Assembly (NCBI GenBank): GCA_007128045.1
Contig: SKYG01000199.1
Span: forward strand, 1-15,169
Origin: Bacteroidales bacterium
Lineage (GTDB): Bacteria; Bacteroidota; Bacteroidia; Bacteroidales; UBA7960
Direction of reading: 5' to 3'
Length of the DNA: 15,169 nucleotides
Of this stretch, positions 1 through 6,469 are shown piece after piece (within the stretch, counting starts at the first letter, position 1; every line of letters starts with the position of its first letter). Made by a program: the position numbers and the translations under genes. The notes beneath the pieces are model-generated. The model saw only the letters and a program-made list of their open reading frames with translations, made no database searches and was not told the DNA's origin.

Positions 1-306
1 CCCCTGGTTCATTACGATGAAACGGGGGTGGGATACCTGGTGTATCATGGCAATGGAACAGATCCGTTTACCAGAGTTAATGATACGCATTACCATCCTT
101 TGGATATATTTGTTTCCCAGGGTCAGATTAGAATTAAAGGACTGGCGCCAGGAGAAGTGGTCGAAGTTTATTCGATGACAGGCAGTTTGGTGAGCAGAAG
201 TACCGTTCATACAGATCCGTTTTCAATATCTTTACCCAAAGGTATTTTTGTAATCCGGGCTGGTAATAGTGTTAATAAGATAGTGGTCTCTTCATCATTA
301 TATTGA
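1..306 (+). CDS. C-terminal part of a secreted protein with a type IX secretion-like sorting domain (5' truncated by window)
   Basis: The reading frame is open from base 1 and ends at TGA 304-306, so only about 101 C-terminal residues are visible; the GTG at 28 is internal, not a start. The last 70 or so residues look like a type A C-terminal sorting domain of type IX secretion cargo: a strand pattern with VEVYSMTG, then a variable loop, then SLPKGIFVIRAG, and a final KIVVSSSLY strand. In Bacteroidota such domains direct proteins across the outer membrane and are usually removed on secretion. The part just before it (VYHGNGTDPFTRVND) gives no recognisable catalytic signature, so the function of the mature protein cannot be told. 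The next gene also encodes a sorting-domain protein, so the two may be neighbouring secreted products. The domain call rests on pattern only. Confidence 0.75.
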   Translation, partial: PLVHYDETGVGYLVYHGNGTDPFTRVNDTHYHPLDIFVSQGQIRIKGLAPGEVVEVYSMTGSLVSRSTVHTDPFSISLPKGIFVIRAGNSVNKIVVSSSLY

Positions 307-380
307 TCATAAGAATGGTTAACCCTCAACAAGAGTGAACTCAGGCTTGCATGCTGAATGTTTCAGTTTGACCAGCATCG

Positions 381-388
381 TACTTTTG
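381..388 (+). promoter_or_regulatory. candidate -7 promoter element (TACTTTTG), distal, upstream of the 556 gene
   Basis: TACTTTTG matches the Bacteroidota sigma-ABfA -7 consensus TAnnTTTG. It lies 168 bases before the ATG at 556, so the leader would be long. No clear -33 TTTG is seen at the usual distance. It also sits inside the short dyad GTAC-TTTT-GTAC. Either this or the copy at 488-495 could serve the gene. Confidence 0.25.
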
Positions 389-428
389 TACTCGTTCATA
401 TTTACATTATCAGAAATATAACCTGGTG

Positions 429-459
429 TATGAACATCATTACACTGTTTATGAACATC
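429..459 (+). repeat. direct repeat pair TATGAACATC, 21 bases apart
   Basis: TATGAACATC occurs at 429-438 and again at 450-459. Extending two bases to the left gives 11 of 12 identical positions. The start-to-start distance is 21 bases, about two helical turns, which would put both copies on the same DNA face. The pair lies just upstream of the promoter-like element at 488-495, so it is a candidate activator or repressor site. This is position and pattern only. Confidence 0.3.
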
Positions 460-487
460 TGTCCAGACAGGTCATTTACAAACTTTA

Positions 488-495
488 TATATTTG
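488..495 (+). promoter_or_regulatory. candidate -7 promoter element (TATATTTG) for the 556 gene
   Basis: TATATTTG matches TAnnTTTG and stands 60 bases before the ATG at 556, giving an expected leader of about 55 bases. No TTTG -33 box is visible 17-21 bases upstream. The gap 307-555 otherwise holds only the direct repeats at 429-459 and the motif at 381-388; no convincing terminator for the upstream gene is seen. Confidence 0.4.
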
Positions 496-555
496 AATGG
501 CCAGTTAATTTATTCTTGATAGGCAATAACTCATTACTAACTAAATTTAATTTCT

Positions 556-1452
556 ATGAAAACGAAATCTTTACTTTTTTTATTTGTATTTCTGGGTACT
601 GCACTGTTTACTGTTTCAGCTCAGACCGTATTGCTTTCAGAGAACCTCTCTTCACCTGAATGGGAGGCCGAACTGCTCCGCTTAAATCCCGGTGCTACAG
701 ATGGGGAGCCCATTAATCCCAATGCGCCCAACCCGAATCCATACGCGACACCTGATCCAGCTACAACTGGAGCGACATCGCGTTACCTGAATCTGAACAG
801 TACAGACCTTTATTTTAACAAATATCGTCTTGTTGGAGCAATTGAGGTGCTGCCTGTATTACCATGCCCGCTGGGTGAAGAATGGGCACACGACCTTAAT
901 GGGGCGGCTGTGGCTTTCAGACTTCAAAATAGTGTAGATGGTTTATTCGAGTTTCCTGAGCTGCCAAGTGCAGGTACCATCACTGTTCATATCCGAAATG
1001 GAAACGGAACTAACCCGCATGCTGTGAGTCTTGAGAAATTTGAAGGTGACATCTGGCTTCCAGTTCATGTGTTTGACCTTCAGCCACATACTGCACTTGA
1101 GACCAGGGATGAAGTGTTGACCTATAATGTTGATTCAACCGATCCAATCAAACTGCGTTTAATAAATAATGCAGCCACTCCTACTCGTTTTATTAATCTG
1201 TATGGCTTTGAGATTACTGCTCATGGCACCACAAATGTTCCTGATGTCGATGTCAAACCATTCAGGGTTGCAGGCCGCCGACTGATTGCTCACGAACCTT
1301 CAAGAGTTTCTGTATACAATATTCTTGGCGTGCTGGTATTTGAGAACTACATTGTCAATGAAATTGAATTACCCACCTCTATTGGCAATGGCGTATTTGT
1401 GGTTAAACACGAGAAGGGTGCCCAGAAGATCATTCTGAACGGGATTTACTAG
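556..1452 (+). CDS. secreted protein of unknown function with type A-like type IX sorting domain
   Basis: This is a 298-residue exported protein. Residues 1-22 form a typical signal peptide (MKTK, a hydrophobic core, then TVSA before Q23). The middle part (about 25-225) is rich in beta-strand-like and N/P/T residues, including a proline/asparagine stretch near residues 50-65 and the phrases FRLQNSVDG, TVHIRNGNG and INLYGFEIT. These suggest a jelly-roll or carbohydrate-binding-like module of the kind seen beside lyases in Bacteroidota, but I cannot name the family and see no catalytic site. Residues about 231-298 resemble a C-terminal sorting domain: VSVYNILGVLVFEN, then NGVFVVKHEKG, then QKIIL. 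The ATG at 556 is chosen because it starts the signal peptide; there is no good Shine-Dalgarno, as usual in this phylum. Likely fate: secretion through the type IX system to the surface or medium. Confidence 0.8.
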   Translation: MKTKSLLFLFVFLGTALFTVSAQTVLLSENLSSPEWEAELLRLNPGATDGEPINPNAPNPNPYATPDPATTGATSRYLNLNSTDLYFNKYRLVGAIEVLPVLPCPLGEEWAHDLNGAAVAFRLQNSVDGLFEFPELPSAGTITVHIRNGNGTNPHAVSLEKFEGDIWLPVHVFDLQPHTALETRDEVLTYNVDSTDPIKLRLINNAATPTRFINLYGFEITAHGTTNVPDVDVKPFRVAGRRLIAHEPSRVSVYNILGVLVFENYIVNEIELPTSIGNGVFVVKHEKGAQKIILNGIY

Positions 1453-1478
1453 TTGTGTGTATCAGATGATCCTTATTT

Positions 1479-1502
1479 CTTCATTCGATCAGGTGAAGTT
1501 TT
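1479..1502 (+). terminator. weak hairpin plus T-run after the secreted-protein gene
   Basis: CTTCA at 1479-1483 pairs with TGAAG at 1494-1498 and is followed by TTTT at 1499-1502. The stem is only 5 bp with a 10-base loop, so it would be a weak terminator. It overlaps the possible -33 box of nadA. Confidence 0.2.
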
Positions 1503-1528
1503 GAAGAACACATTAATTGTTAACTTTG
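1500..1528 (+). promoter_or_regulatory. nadA promoter: TTTG (-33) and TAACTTTG (-7)
   Basis: TTTG at 1500-1503 and TAACTTTG at 1521-1528 are separated by 17 bases. This is the only place in the window where both halves of the Bacteroidota promoter are present near the right spacing. Expected transcription start is about 1534, giving a leader of about 55 bases before the ATG at 1590. Confidence 0.55.
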
Positions 1529-1541
1529 CAGGCGTCAATTC

Positions 1542-1580
1542 ATGGTTCATGTCTTTTTCGAAAGGTGGAGCCGGAAATAG
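1542..1580 (+). other. possible 12-codon upstream ORF in the nadA leader
   Basis: ATG at 1542 opens a frame reading MVHVFFERWSRK and stopping at TAG 1578-1580, nine bases before the nadA ATG. It lies within the predicted leader and would begin only about 8 bases after the predicted transcription start. It could be a leader peptide with translational coupling or simply chance, since a frame this short is expected by chance. Confidence 0.15.
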
Positions 1581-1589
1581 TTGTCTGTT

Positions 1590-2501
1590 ATGATTCAACA
1601 TGAGATTCTTCAGGAGATTACCTTTCTGAAAGAGAAAAGAAATGCGGTTATTTTAGCCCACTACTATCAACTGCCTGAGATTCAGGATGTGGCTGATCAT
1701 GTGGGCGACTCCCTTGCTTTAAGTAAATTGGCTTCTGACCTTACTAACGAATTGATCGTCTTCTGTGGCGTTGACTTTATGGCCGAGAGTGCCAAGTTGT
1801 TGAGCCCGCAGAAGACGATTTTGCTCCCCGTAAAGGATGCCTGTTGCCCAATGGCCGATATGGCGACTCCCGCCGATGTAGAGAGAATGAAAGCAGATCA
1901 TCCGGATGCTGCCGTGGTGTCGTATGTGAATTCTACCACACAGGTTAAGGCAGTTAGTGACATATGTTGTACCTCTGGCAATGCCATTAAAGTGATCCGG
2001 TCATTGCCACATAAAAAGATAATTTTTTTGCCCGATGAAAATCTGGGCTCATATGCTGCTATCCAGATTCCTGAGAAAGAATTTGTGTTATTCAAGGGCT
2101 TTTGTCCGCCTCATGAAGAGATGATGGCCGTTGATGTCAAAATTGCCAGGGAGGAACATCCGAAAGCATTGGTACTGGTGCACCCCGAATGCCGGCCTGA
2201 AGTCAGGGCACTGGCTGATTTCATTGGCAGTACTGCTCAGATCCTTAAATACGCCGCTGAAAGCAAGCACAAACAATTTATTATTGGTACTGAACAGGGT
2301 ATTCTTCACCCCTTAAAACTACGGTCTCCAAAAAAGGAATTCTTTATACTGGGCCCAGGATTGCTCTGCCCGAATATGAAAAAGACCACTCCTGAGCTTT
2401 TACTTCAGAGCCTTCAAAAGATGATCCATCCCATAGACATTGAGCCAAGCCTGGCAGAGGCTGCCCGAATGCCTGTTCAACGTATGCTGGAACTTTCCTG
2501 A
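1590..2501 (+). CDS. nadA: quinolinate synthase NadA
   Basis: NadA condenses iminoaspartate with dihydroxyacetone phosphate to quinolinate, the second step of de novo NAD synthesis, in the cytoplasm with an oxygen-sensitive [4Fe-4S] cluster. From the ATG at 1590 the protein has 303 residues, normal for the compact NadA type. Visible signatures are ILAHYYQ (22-28), GVDFMAESAKLL, CCPMADM with C86, SYVNSTTQVKA, PDENLG, FCPPH with C172, VHPECRPEV, GSTAQI, GTEQGILHPL and LLCPNMKKTT with C260. C86, C172 and C260 fit the three cluster ligands of the family. An in-frame TTG at 1581 could add three residues, but homologues start at the ATG position. NadB and NadC are not in the window, so the gene stands alone here with its own promoter. 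The downstream neighbour on the same strand is a gene remnant. Confidence 0.97.
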   Translation: MIQHEILQEITFLKEKRNAVILAHYYQLPEIQDVADHVGDSLALSKLASDLTNELIVFCGVDFMAESAKLLSPQKTILLPVKDACCPMADMATPADVERMKADHPDAAVVSYVNSTTQVKAVSDICCTSGNAIKVIRSLPHKKIIFLPDENLGSYAAIQIPEKEFVLFKGFCPPHEEMMAVDVKIAREEHPKALVLVHPECRPEVRALADFIGSTAQILKYAAESKHKQFIIGTEQGILHPLKLRSPKKEFFILGPGLLCPNMKKTTPELLLQSLQKMIHPIDIEPSLAEAARMPVQRMLELS

Positions 2502-2510
2502 TCTACTTGA

Positions 2511-2666
2511 TTTTGTTGCTCTCAAAGTGCCCAACTGACTATTTCTAATAGTACAATCTCACATAGTCAGACCTATGGAATAAGGACATCATCCGCATCT
2601 GCTTCACTGACAGAAAGTGGCAATACGTTTATTGCCAATGCTTCAGGTGATATAAGGCGGGATTAG
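2511..2666 (+). pseudogene. remnant of the C-terminal end of a parallel beta-helix protein
   Basis: After a TGA at 2508-2510 the frame stays open to TAG 2664-2666 and reads as protein-like sequence: QLTISNSTISHSQTYGI, then SASASLTESGNTFIANASG, then DIRRD. This alternation of T/S/N ladders, a YGI turn and the SGNTF.NNASGDI-type ending is what the last coils of right-handed parallel beta-helix proteins look like in Bacteroidota. There is no ATG, GTG or TTG anywhere in the frame, so it cannot be a normal gene; it looks like the 3' stub left after deletion or replacement of the rest. It starts 9 bases after the nadA stop and its TAG overlaps the TAA of the convergent nucleotidyltransferase. Family assignment is by sequence style only. 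Confidence 0.6.
2618..2637. repeat. 8-bp perfect hairpin between convergent nadA and nucleotidyltransferase
   Basis: TGGCAATA at 2618-2625 pairs with TATTGCCA at 2630-2637 around the loop CGTT. Neither side has a T-run, so it is a poor intrinsic terminator. It falls inside the beta-helix remnant and may be incidental to that coding history, or may have been kept as a bidirectional transcription barrier. Confidence 0.3.
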
Positions 2667-3574
2667 GCCTCCCAGACGTTTCCCGGATAGATGCCCTGGT
2701 CGACAAGTTGCTGAATGCTTTTTATCGTAGCAGGTTTATCCTCAGCATAGGTGACTCCAAACCAGGATGCTTCTGATTTTAATACCCTAACATTGGCGGT
2801 ACCGGAATTGATCAACTGATCGATCACAACAGGAATGTATAATTCCGACTTTAGCTCAAAGGCATATTCTTTTAAGAATGCCTCAAAAGACTTCTCTGTT
2901 TGAGGGAATACATCAGGGGTAAATCCCCAGAAATTCATGGAAACCACCTCATCAGGTGAGAGGTTGACCATGCCTGAGTCGAGTTCGCTGACAATGGCAC
3001 CGGAAGGCTCCAGGGATATTTTTGTATGCTCTTCTACGGACATAAGATAACCTTCATGATTCGCCTTACAGATGCCGCGAGACACGCTTCCATGTTTGGA
3101 AAGGGTGTTCTTCAACAAGTAACCACACATGGCATACCGTCCGTTGGCGTCATTACCGCCCTTCTGCAAGAAGGAAGACATGGTTTGAAAGGCCTCTGCC
3201 CCATAGAAGTCATCTGCATTGATCACGGCAAAAGGTTCACGAATTGTATCCTTTGCCATCAACATGGCGTGGGCTGTGCCCCAGGGTTTTGCCCGTTCAG
3301 GATGGTACTCAATACCAGAGGGTACCTTGTCGATAGATTGATATACCAGGTCAATTGCAACCTTGTCTTTCCATCTGCTTACAAACTCATCCTGAAAAGC
3401 TTGTGAAAAATCTTCCCTGATAACAAATACCACCTTTGTAAAACCAGCCCGGATGGCGTCGTATACAGAGTAATCCATGATCGTTTCACCTGAAGGCCCA
3501 AACCGGTCCAATTGCTTGATGCCTCCGTAGCGACTTCCCATTCCTGCTGCGAGTATTAATAATGTAAGCTCCAT
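2663..3574 (-). CDS. sugar-phosphate nucleotidyltransferase (GT-A fold)
   Basis: This is a 303-residue cytoplasmic nucleotidyltransferase that should join a sugar 1-phosphate to an NTP, making an activated sugar for polysaccharide or cell-envelope synthesis. The N-terminal nucleotide-binding signature LAAGMGSRYGGIKQ spans residues 8-21 and is followed by FGPSGETIMDY; PWGTAHA is at 97-103 and the metal-site region INADDFYG at 118-125. Later motifs VVSMNFWGF and the C-terminal WFGVTYAEDK are typical of a Bacteroidota branch annotated only as sugar phosphate nucleotidyltransferase or NTP transferase; the exact sugar and nucleotide cannot be told. The start is ATG at 3574-3572, with no Shine-Dalgarno. 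The gene is convergent with nadA and diverges from the outer membrane protein gene at 3793. Its roughly 90-base leader carries short tandem repeats. Confidence 0.88.
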   Translation of the reverse strand: MELTLLILAAGMGSRYGGIKQLDRFGPSGETIMDYSVYDAIRAGFTKVVFVIREDFSQAFQDEFVSRWKDKVAIDLVYQSIDKVPSGIEYHPERAKPWGTAHAMLMAKDTIREPFAVINADDFYGAEAFQTMSSFLQKGGNDANGRYAMCGYLLKNTLSKHGSVSRGICKANHEGYLMSVEEHTKISLEPSGAIVSELDSGMVNLSPDEVVSMNFWGFTPDVFPQTEKSFEAFLKEYAFELKSELYIPVVIDQLINSGTANVRVLKSEASWFGVTYAEDKPATIKSIQQLVDQGIYPGNVWEA

Positions 3575-3595
3575 AAGTTGTTGATTTATTGAGGT

Positions 3596-3651
3596 GTTGA
3601 GTTGTTGAGTTGAACATTCGATAAGTCGAACCGTCGAACCGTCGAACCGTC
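3596..3651. repeat. two short 8-bp tandem repeats in the nucleotidyltransferase leader
   Basis: GTTGAGTT occurs twice in tandem at 3596-3611. GTCGAACC occurs three times at 3625-3648 and continues as GTC to 3651. Between them is the dyad TTCGA-TAAG-TCGAA at 3617-3630. All of this lies between the start codon (3574) and the promoter-like element (3671-3678) of the minus-strand gene, so it would be transcribed as its 5' leader. Copy-number change by slippage could alter leader length. It is not a CRISPR array: the units are 8 bp with no spacers. Confidence 0.6.
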
Positions 3652-3670
3652 ATTACTGTTATTTCGTTTG

Positions 3671-3678
3671 CAAAGATA
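3671..3678 (-). promoter_or_regulatory. candidate -7 promoter element (TATCTTTG) for the nucleotidyltransferase
   Basis: Read on the minus strand, 3678-3671 is TATCTTTG, matching TAnnTTTG. Transcription would start near 3665, giving a leader of about 90 bases through the tandem repeats. No well-placed -33 TTTG is seen. Confidence 0.45.
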
Positions 3679-3747
3679 TAAAATCATGACAAACTACCTT
3701 AACATTAATTAGGAAACAAATTTTTCGTTAAAGTGTTATATTTATTG

Positions 3748-3763
3748 ATATAGTTTACTATAT
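3748..3763. promoter_or_regulatory. 16-bp palindrome upstream of the outer membrane protein gene (candidate operator)
   Basis: ATATAGT at 3748-3754 and ACTATAT at 3757-3763 are perfect inverted arms around TT. The site lies 29 bases before the ATG at 3793 and just after TATATTTA (3737-3744), a one-mismatch version of the -7 element. A dimeric regulator could bind here and block transcription. An AT-rich palindrome of this size can also occur by chance. Confidence 0.35.
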
Positions 3764-3792
3764 ACATGTGATTCGACAATTAAACTGACAAG

Positions 3793-6273
3793 ATGCAAAT
3801 CCCAAATAACTATATACTTATATTACTATTCTTATTTTCTACAACGGTTGTTACGGCACAAAATACCATATCAGGTAAGGTGCGTGATGCAGCAAAAAAA
3901 GAACCTTTGGCTTTTTCACAGCTTGCACTGATGGTGCCTGCTGATACTTCGCTTGTTACGGGCACCACATCCGGCCTGGATGGTTTCTTTCAGCTGGGAA
4001 CGTCTGTGGAGGGTGCATACTTGCTACGTGTAAGCTTTGTAGGATATGAGGATCTTTGGATGCCGATGGAGGTAACTTCCGGACGAAATGACCTGGGAAC
4101 CCTGGATCTTATACCTTCAATAACAGAATTGGGTGAAGTCGAAGTAGCAGCTGCTGCCATGTTGTTTCGCACTGAGGCAGACAGGAGGATATTCAATGTG
4201 GAGAACATGACTGTTGCTGAGGGCGGTACCGCCATACAGTTGTTGGAAACCCTGCCATCAGTTCAGTTAGATCAGGAAGGCAATATATCGCTCAGGGGAA
4301 GCGGAAATGTATTGATTTACATTAACGGCAGACCTTCCAACTTATCCAGCGATGACACTGAATCCATCCTAGAGCAGTACCCTGCCAACGCCATCAAAGA
4401 GGTTGAACTGATCACCAATCCTTCATCCAGGTATGATGCAGAGGGAGTTGGTGGTATCATTAACATCATCTTACGGGAGGAGCGTCTGCAGGGATTCAAT
4501 GCTCAATTGAATGCATCTACTGGTACAGGAAATAAGTATACCGGTGGTATAAATATGAACTACAGAAGAGACAGGTGGAATAATTTTTTTGGTTATTCAT
4601 ACCAATACAGGGAGCGCTGGGAGGAAACCAACAGCTACAGGGAACACTATATCGACAATCTTTCGCCCCTATTGAAGCAGGATTATTACACAGATAATTT
4701 TGATCAATCTCATTTGATCCGGTTTGCGTCCGATTATGAGATCAATTCTGCAAGTAATGCGCGTATTTTTGCCAATGTAAATACAAGATCACGTGACAGG
4801 TTAAGAACATATAATACGTTTAACCACAATCAATTTAATATCCTTGACAGCTTACATGTCAGAAACCTGTCTGAGGATCAATCCAGGATCAATTATGAGT
4901 TTGGCAGCAGTTATGCCTGGAATCATGACAATGGCAGCAGGTTGCTGGCTCAGCTTTCTTATGCCTGGGACACGCAAGACAGGATAGAATATTTTGACCT
5001 GTTGTTTTATGATAGTAGCCTGACTGAATTGGAAGATCGGCAAACGGATCAGTTTTATGAACGGCCCATAGGCAGAAATATGCTTGTATTTCGTTTGGAT
5101 TACGAACGACAACTTTCAACGGATATTGAACTTGAACTTGGAATGAGGTCTACTATTGAGCGAGAAGATCTGAGTCAGGAGTTTGGAGAATACGATCGCG
5201 AAACAGGAACCTATAATGACCTGGTGCTGGGCGGAATACCTGTCAGCAATCAGTTTACCCATGACCAGCAAATTCATGCAGCCTATATCACTTTCAGAGA
5301 CAACAGGGGTTCATTCAGATACCAGGGTGGACTTAGGGCAGAGATGACATATGCAGAAAGCTGGCAGGGGTACGGATTAAGAAATGGTTTTCTTGAAGAT
5401 GAGAGTTTTCAGCCTGCTCTTGATACCATTACCAATAACAACTATTTTGGTCTGTTCCCGAGTTTATATGCCAATTATGAGATTTCCCAAAATCAGGATA
5501 TCCAGGTGAGTTACAGCAGGCGGATCAGGCGCCCCAGTTCCAGGGCTATGATGCCTTTCATCAATGCACAGGACTTTAATAACCTCAGATTGGGCAACCC
5601 GTACCTTCAACCCTCATATACAAATAATTTTGAAGTGAACTATATCAGGGCATGGCCAAACTTTATGTTTACAGGAGGTGTGTTCCATCGTCATACTTCC
5701 AATGGATTAACACGATTGTACGTACCCTTTCATCAGGGCGCCATGGTGACCTATACCAATGCAGGTGTAAACAATAATACAGGTTTGGAGGTTATTAATT
5801 ACCTTACTTTAAATGATAATTATGACTTTACCATTACTGGCAATTATTTTCATTCACAGGTGTCAGGTACCATAGAGGGAGAATCGTACAGAAACCAGAA
5901 TTACTCCTGGACGTTAAGTCTTATGGGCAATATGAACTGGCCCGGGATTTTGAGTGCACAAGTGTCGGCTTATTATTGGGGCCCAAGGGTGTTTCCTCAG
6001 GGCCAAACCGAACCAGTATTCAGTATGAACATTGGTCTTAGGAAAAATGTGATTAACAATCAGGGCACTATAAGCCTGAATGCCAGTGATATTTTCAATA
6101 CACGTAAATTTGCAATGGCAACCAATACCTCCCGGTTTTATCAGGAACGTTCTTTTTTCCGGGAATCACGGGTTGTAACCCTGTCATTTACCTGGAGGTT
6201 CCGCGATTTTCGTGAACGCAACGGCCAACGTGGTGGCGACGGTATTGATGGCGACCTGGATGGCCTCTTCTAA
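3793..6273 (+). CDS. TonB-dependent-receptor-like outer membrane beta-barrel protein
   Basis: The 826-residue protein sits in the outer membrane. Residues 1-22 are a signal peptide ending VVTA before Q23. About 24-113 is a carboxypeptidase-regulatory-like domain (ISGKVRDAAKKEPLAFSQLAL and LRVSFVGYED). About 140-230 is a plug domain, with LLETLPSVQLDQEGNISLRG, VLIYINGRPS and YDAEGVGGIINIIL. The rest is a barrel of alternating aromatic strands, with repeated NYEF/YSRRIRRPS-type hairpins and the final strand VVTLSFTWRFRDF. This order fits the Bacteroidota outer membrane beta-barrel family (OMP_b-brl_3 type) rather than a SusC; no SusD partner follows. The ligand is unknown. After the last strand there is an extra Gly/Asp-rich tail, RNGQRGGDGIDGDLDGLF, which is odd for a protein that normally ends at its beta-signal. 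The ATG at 3793 starts the signal peptide. Confidence 0.9.
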   Translation: MQIPNNYILILLFLFSTTVVTAQNTISGKVRDAAKKEPLAFSQLALMVPADTSLVTGTTSGLDGFFQLGTSVEGAYLLRVSFVGYEDLWMPMEVTSGRNDLGTLDLIPSITELGEVEVAAAAMLFRTEADRRIFNVENMTVAEGGTAIQLLETLPSVQLDQEGNISLRGSGNVLIYINGRPSNLSSDDTESILEQYPANAIKEVELITNPSSRYDAEGVGGIINIILREERLQGFNAQLNASTGTGNKYTGGINMNYRRDRWNNFFGYSYQYRERWEETNSYREHYIDNLSPLLKQDYYTDNFDQSHLIRFASDYEINSASNARIFANVNTRSRDRLRTYNTFNHNQFNILDSLHVRNLSEDQSRINYEFGSSYAWNHDNGSRLLAQLSYAWDTQDRIEYFDLLFYDSSLTELEDRQTDQFYERPIGRNMLVFRLDYERQLSTDIELELGMRSTIEREDLSQEFGEYDRETGTYNDLVLGGIPVSNQFTHDQQIHAAYITFRDNRGSFRYQGGLRAEMTYAESWQGYGLRNGFLEDESFQPALDTITNNNYFGLFPSLYANYEISQNQDIQVSYSRRIRRPSSRAMMPFINAQDFNNLRLGNPYLQPSYTNNFEVNYIRAWPNFMFTGGVFHRHTSNGLTRLYVPFHQGAMVTYTNAGVNNNTGLEVINYLTLNDNYDFTITGNYFHSQVSGTIEGESYRNQNYSWTLSLMGNMNWPGILSAQVSAYYWGPRVFPQGQTEPVFSMNIGLRKNVINNQGTISLNASDIFNTRKFAMATNTSRFYQERSFFRESRVVTLSFTWRFRDFRERNGQRGGDGIDGDLDGLF

Positions 6274-6310
6274 TCCTGATTATTTTAAGCTAACTTACTT
6301 CTTTAAAACC

Positions 6311-6338
6311 CCTGTACAGGTACCGGGAATTCCTGGTA
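6311..6338. terminator. two adjacent dyads after the outer membrane protein gene, possible terminator
   Basis: CCTGTACAGG at 6311-6320 is a perfect 10-bp palindrome. It is followed without gap by TACCGGG (6321-6327), AATT, CCTGGTA (6332-6338), a 7-bp stem with one G-T pair. No T-run follows, so an intrinsic terminator call is weak; a protein-binding site or processing hairpin is also possible. Confidence 0.3.
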
Positions 6339-6397
6339 ATCTAACCCGTATTATTCGTGAAAATCAACAAAGAATATTTTTTAATCTAATATAATTG

Positions 6398-6405
6398 TAT
6401 ATTTG
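6398..6405 (+). promoter_or_regulatory. candidate -7 promoter element (TATATTTG) for the ComEC-like operon
   Basis: TATATTTG matches TAnnTTTG and predicts transcription from about 6411, with a leader of about 58 bases. No clear TTTG at -33. The leader includes GTTGAGTT-type repeats (6445-6469) that resemble those in the leader region at 3589-3612. Confidence 0.45.
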
Positions 6406-6469
6406 CCGGTATATAAATCATTTGTGTAAGACGAGTGGGGAAGAGTTGAGTTACTGAATTGTTGAGGTG

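Noticed and set aside
358..519. 53-codon frame from ATG 358 in the longest intergenic gap
   Set aside because: AT-rich, no recognisable domain, no ribosome site, and it runs through the direct repeats and promoter-like motifs.
426..659. 77-residue frame starting GTG 426
   Set aside because: It overlaps the well-supported signal-peptide gene at 556 in another frame and has no protein-like composition.
1529..1589. NAD-sensing riboswitch in the nadA leader
   Set aside because: The leader is about 55 bases and I cannot fold the paired helices of the known NAD riboswitch classes in it.
2618..2637. Intrinsic terminator for nadA
   Set aside because: The 8-bp stem is good but there is no T-run on either strand, and it lies in the beta-helix remnant; kept only as a hairpin.
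3625..3651. GGTTCGA on the minus strand resembles a tRNA T-loop; repeated units resemble a small CRISPR
   Set aside because: No acceptor stem, anticodon arm or CCA end can be folded around it, and the units are 8-bp tandem copies with no spacers.
6274..6394. Out-of-frame extension (frame ending TAA near 6394) as a further gene remnant
   Set aside because: Most of it overlaps the end of the receptor gene in a shifted frame, and the free part shows no family-like pattern.
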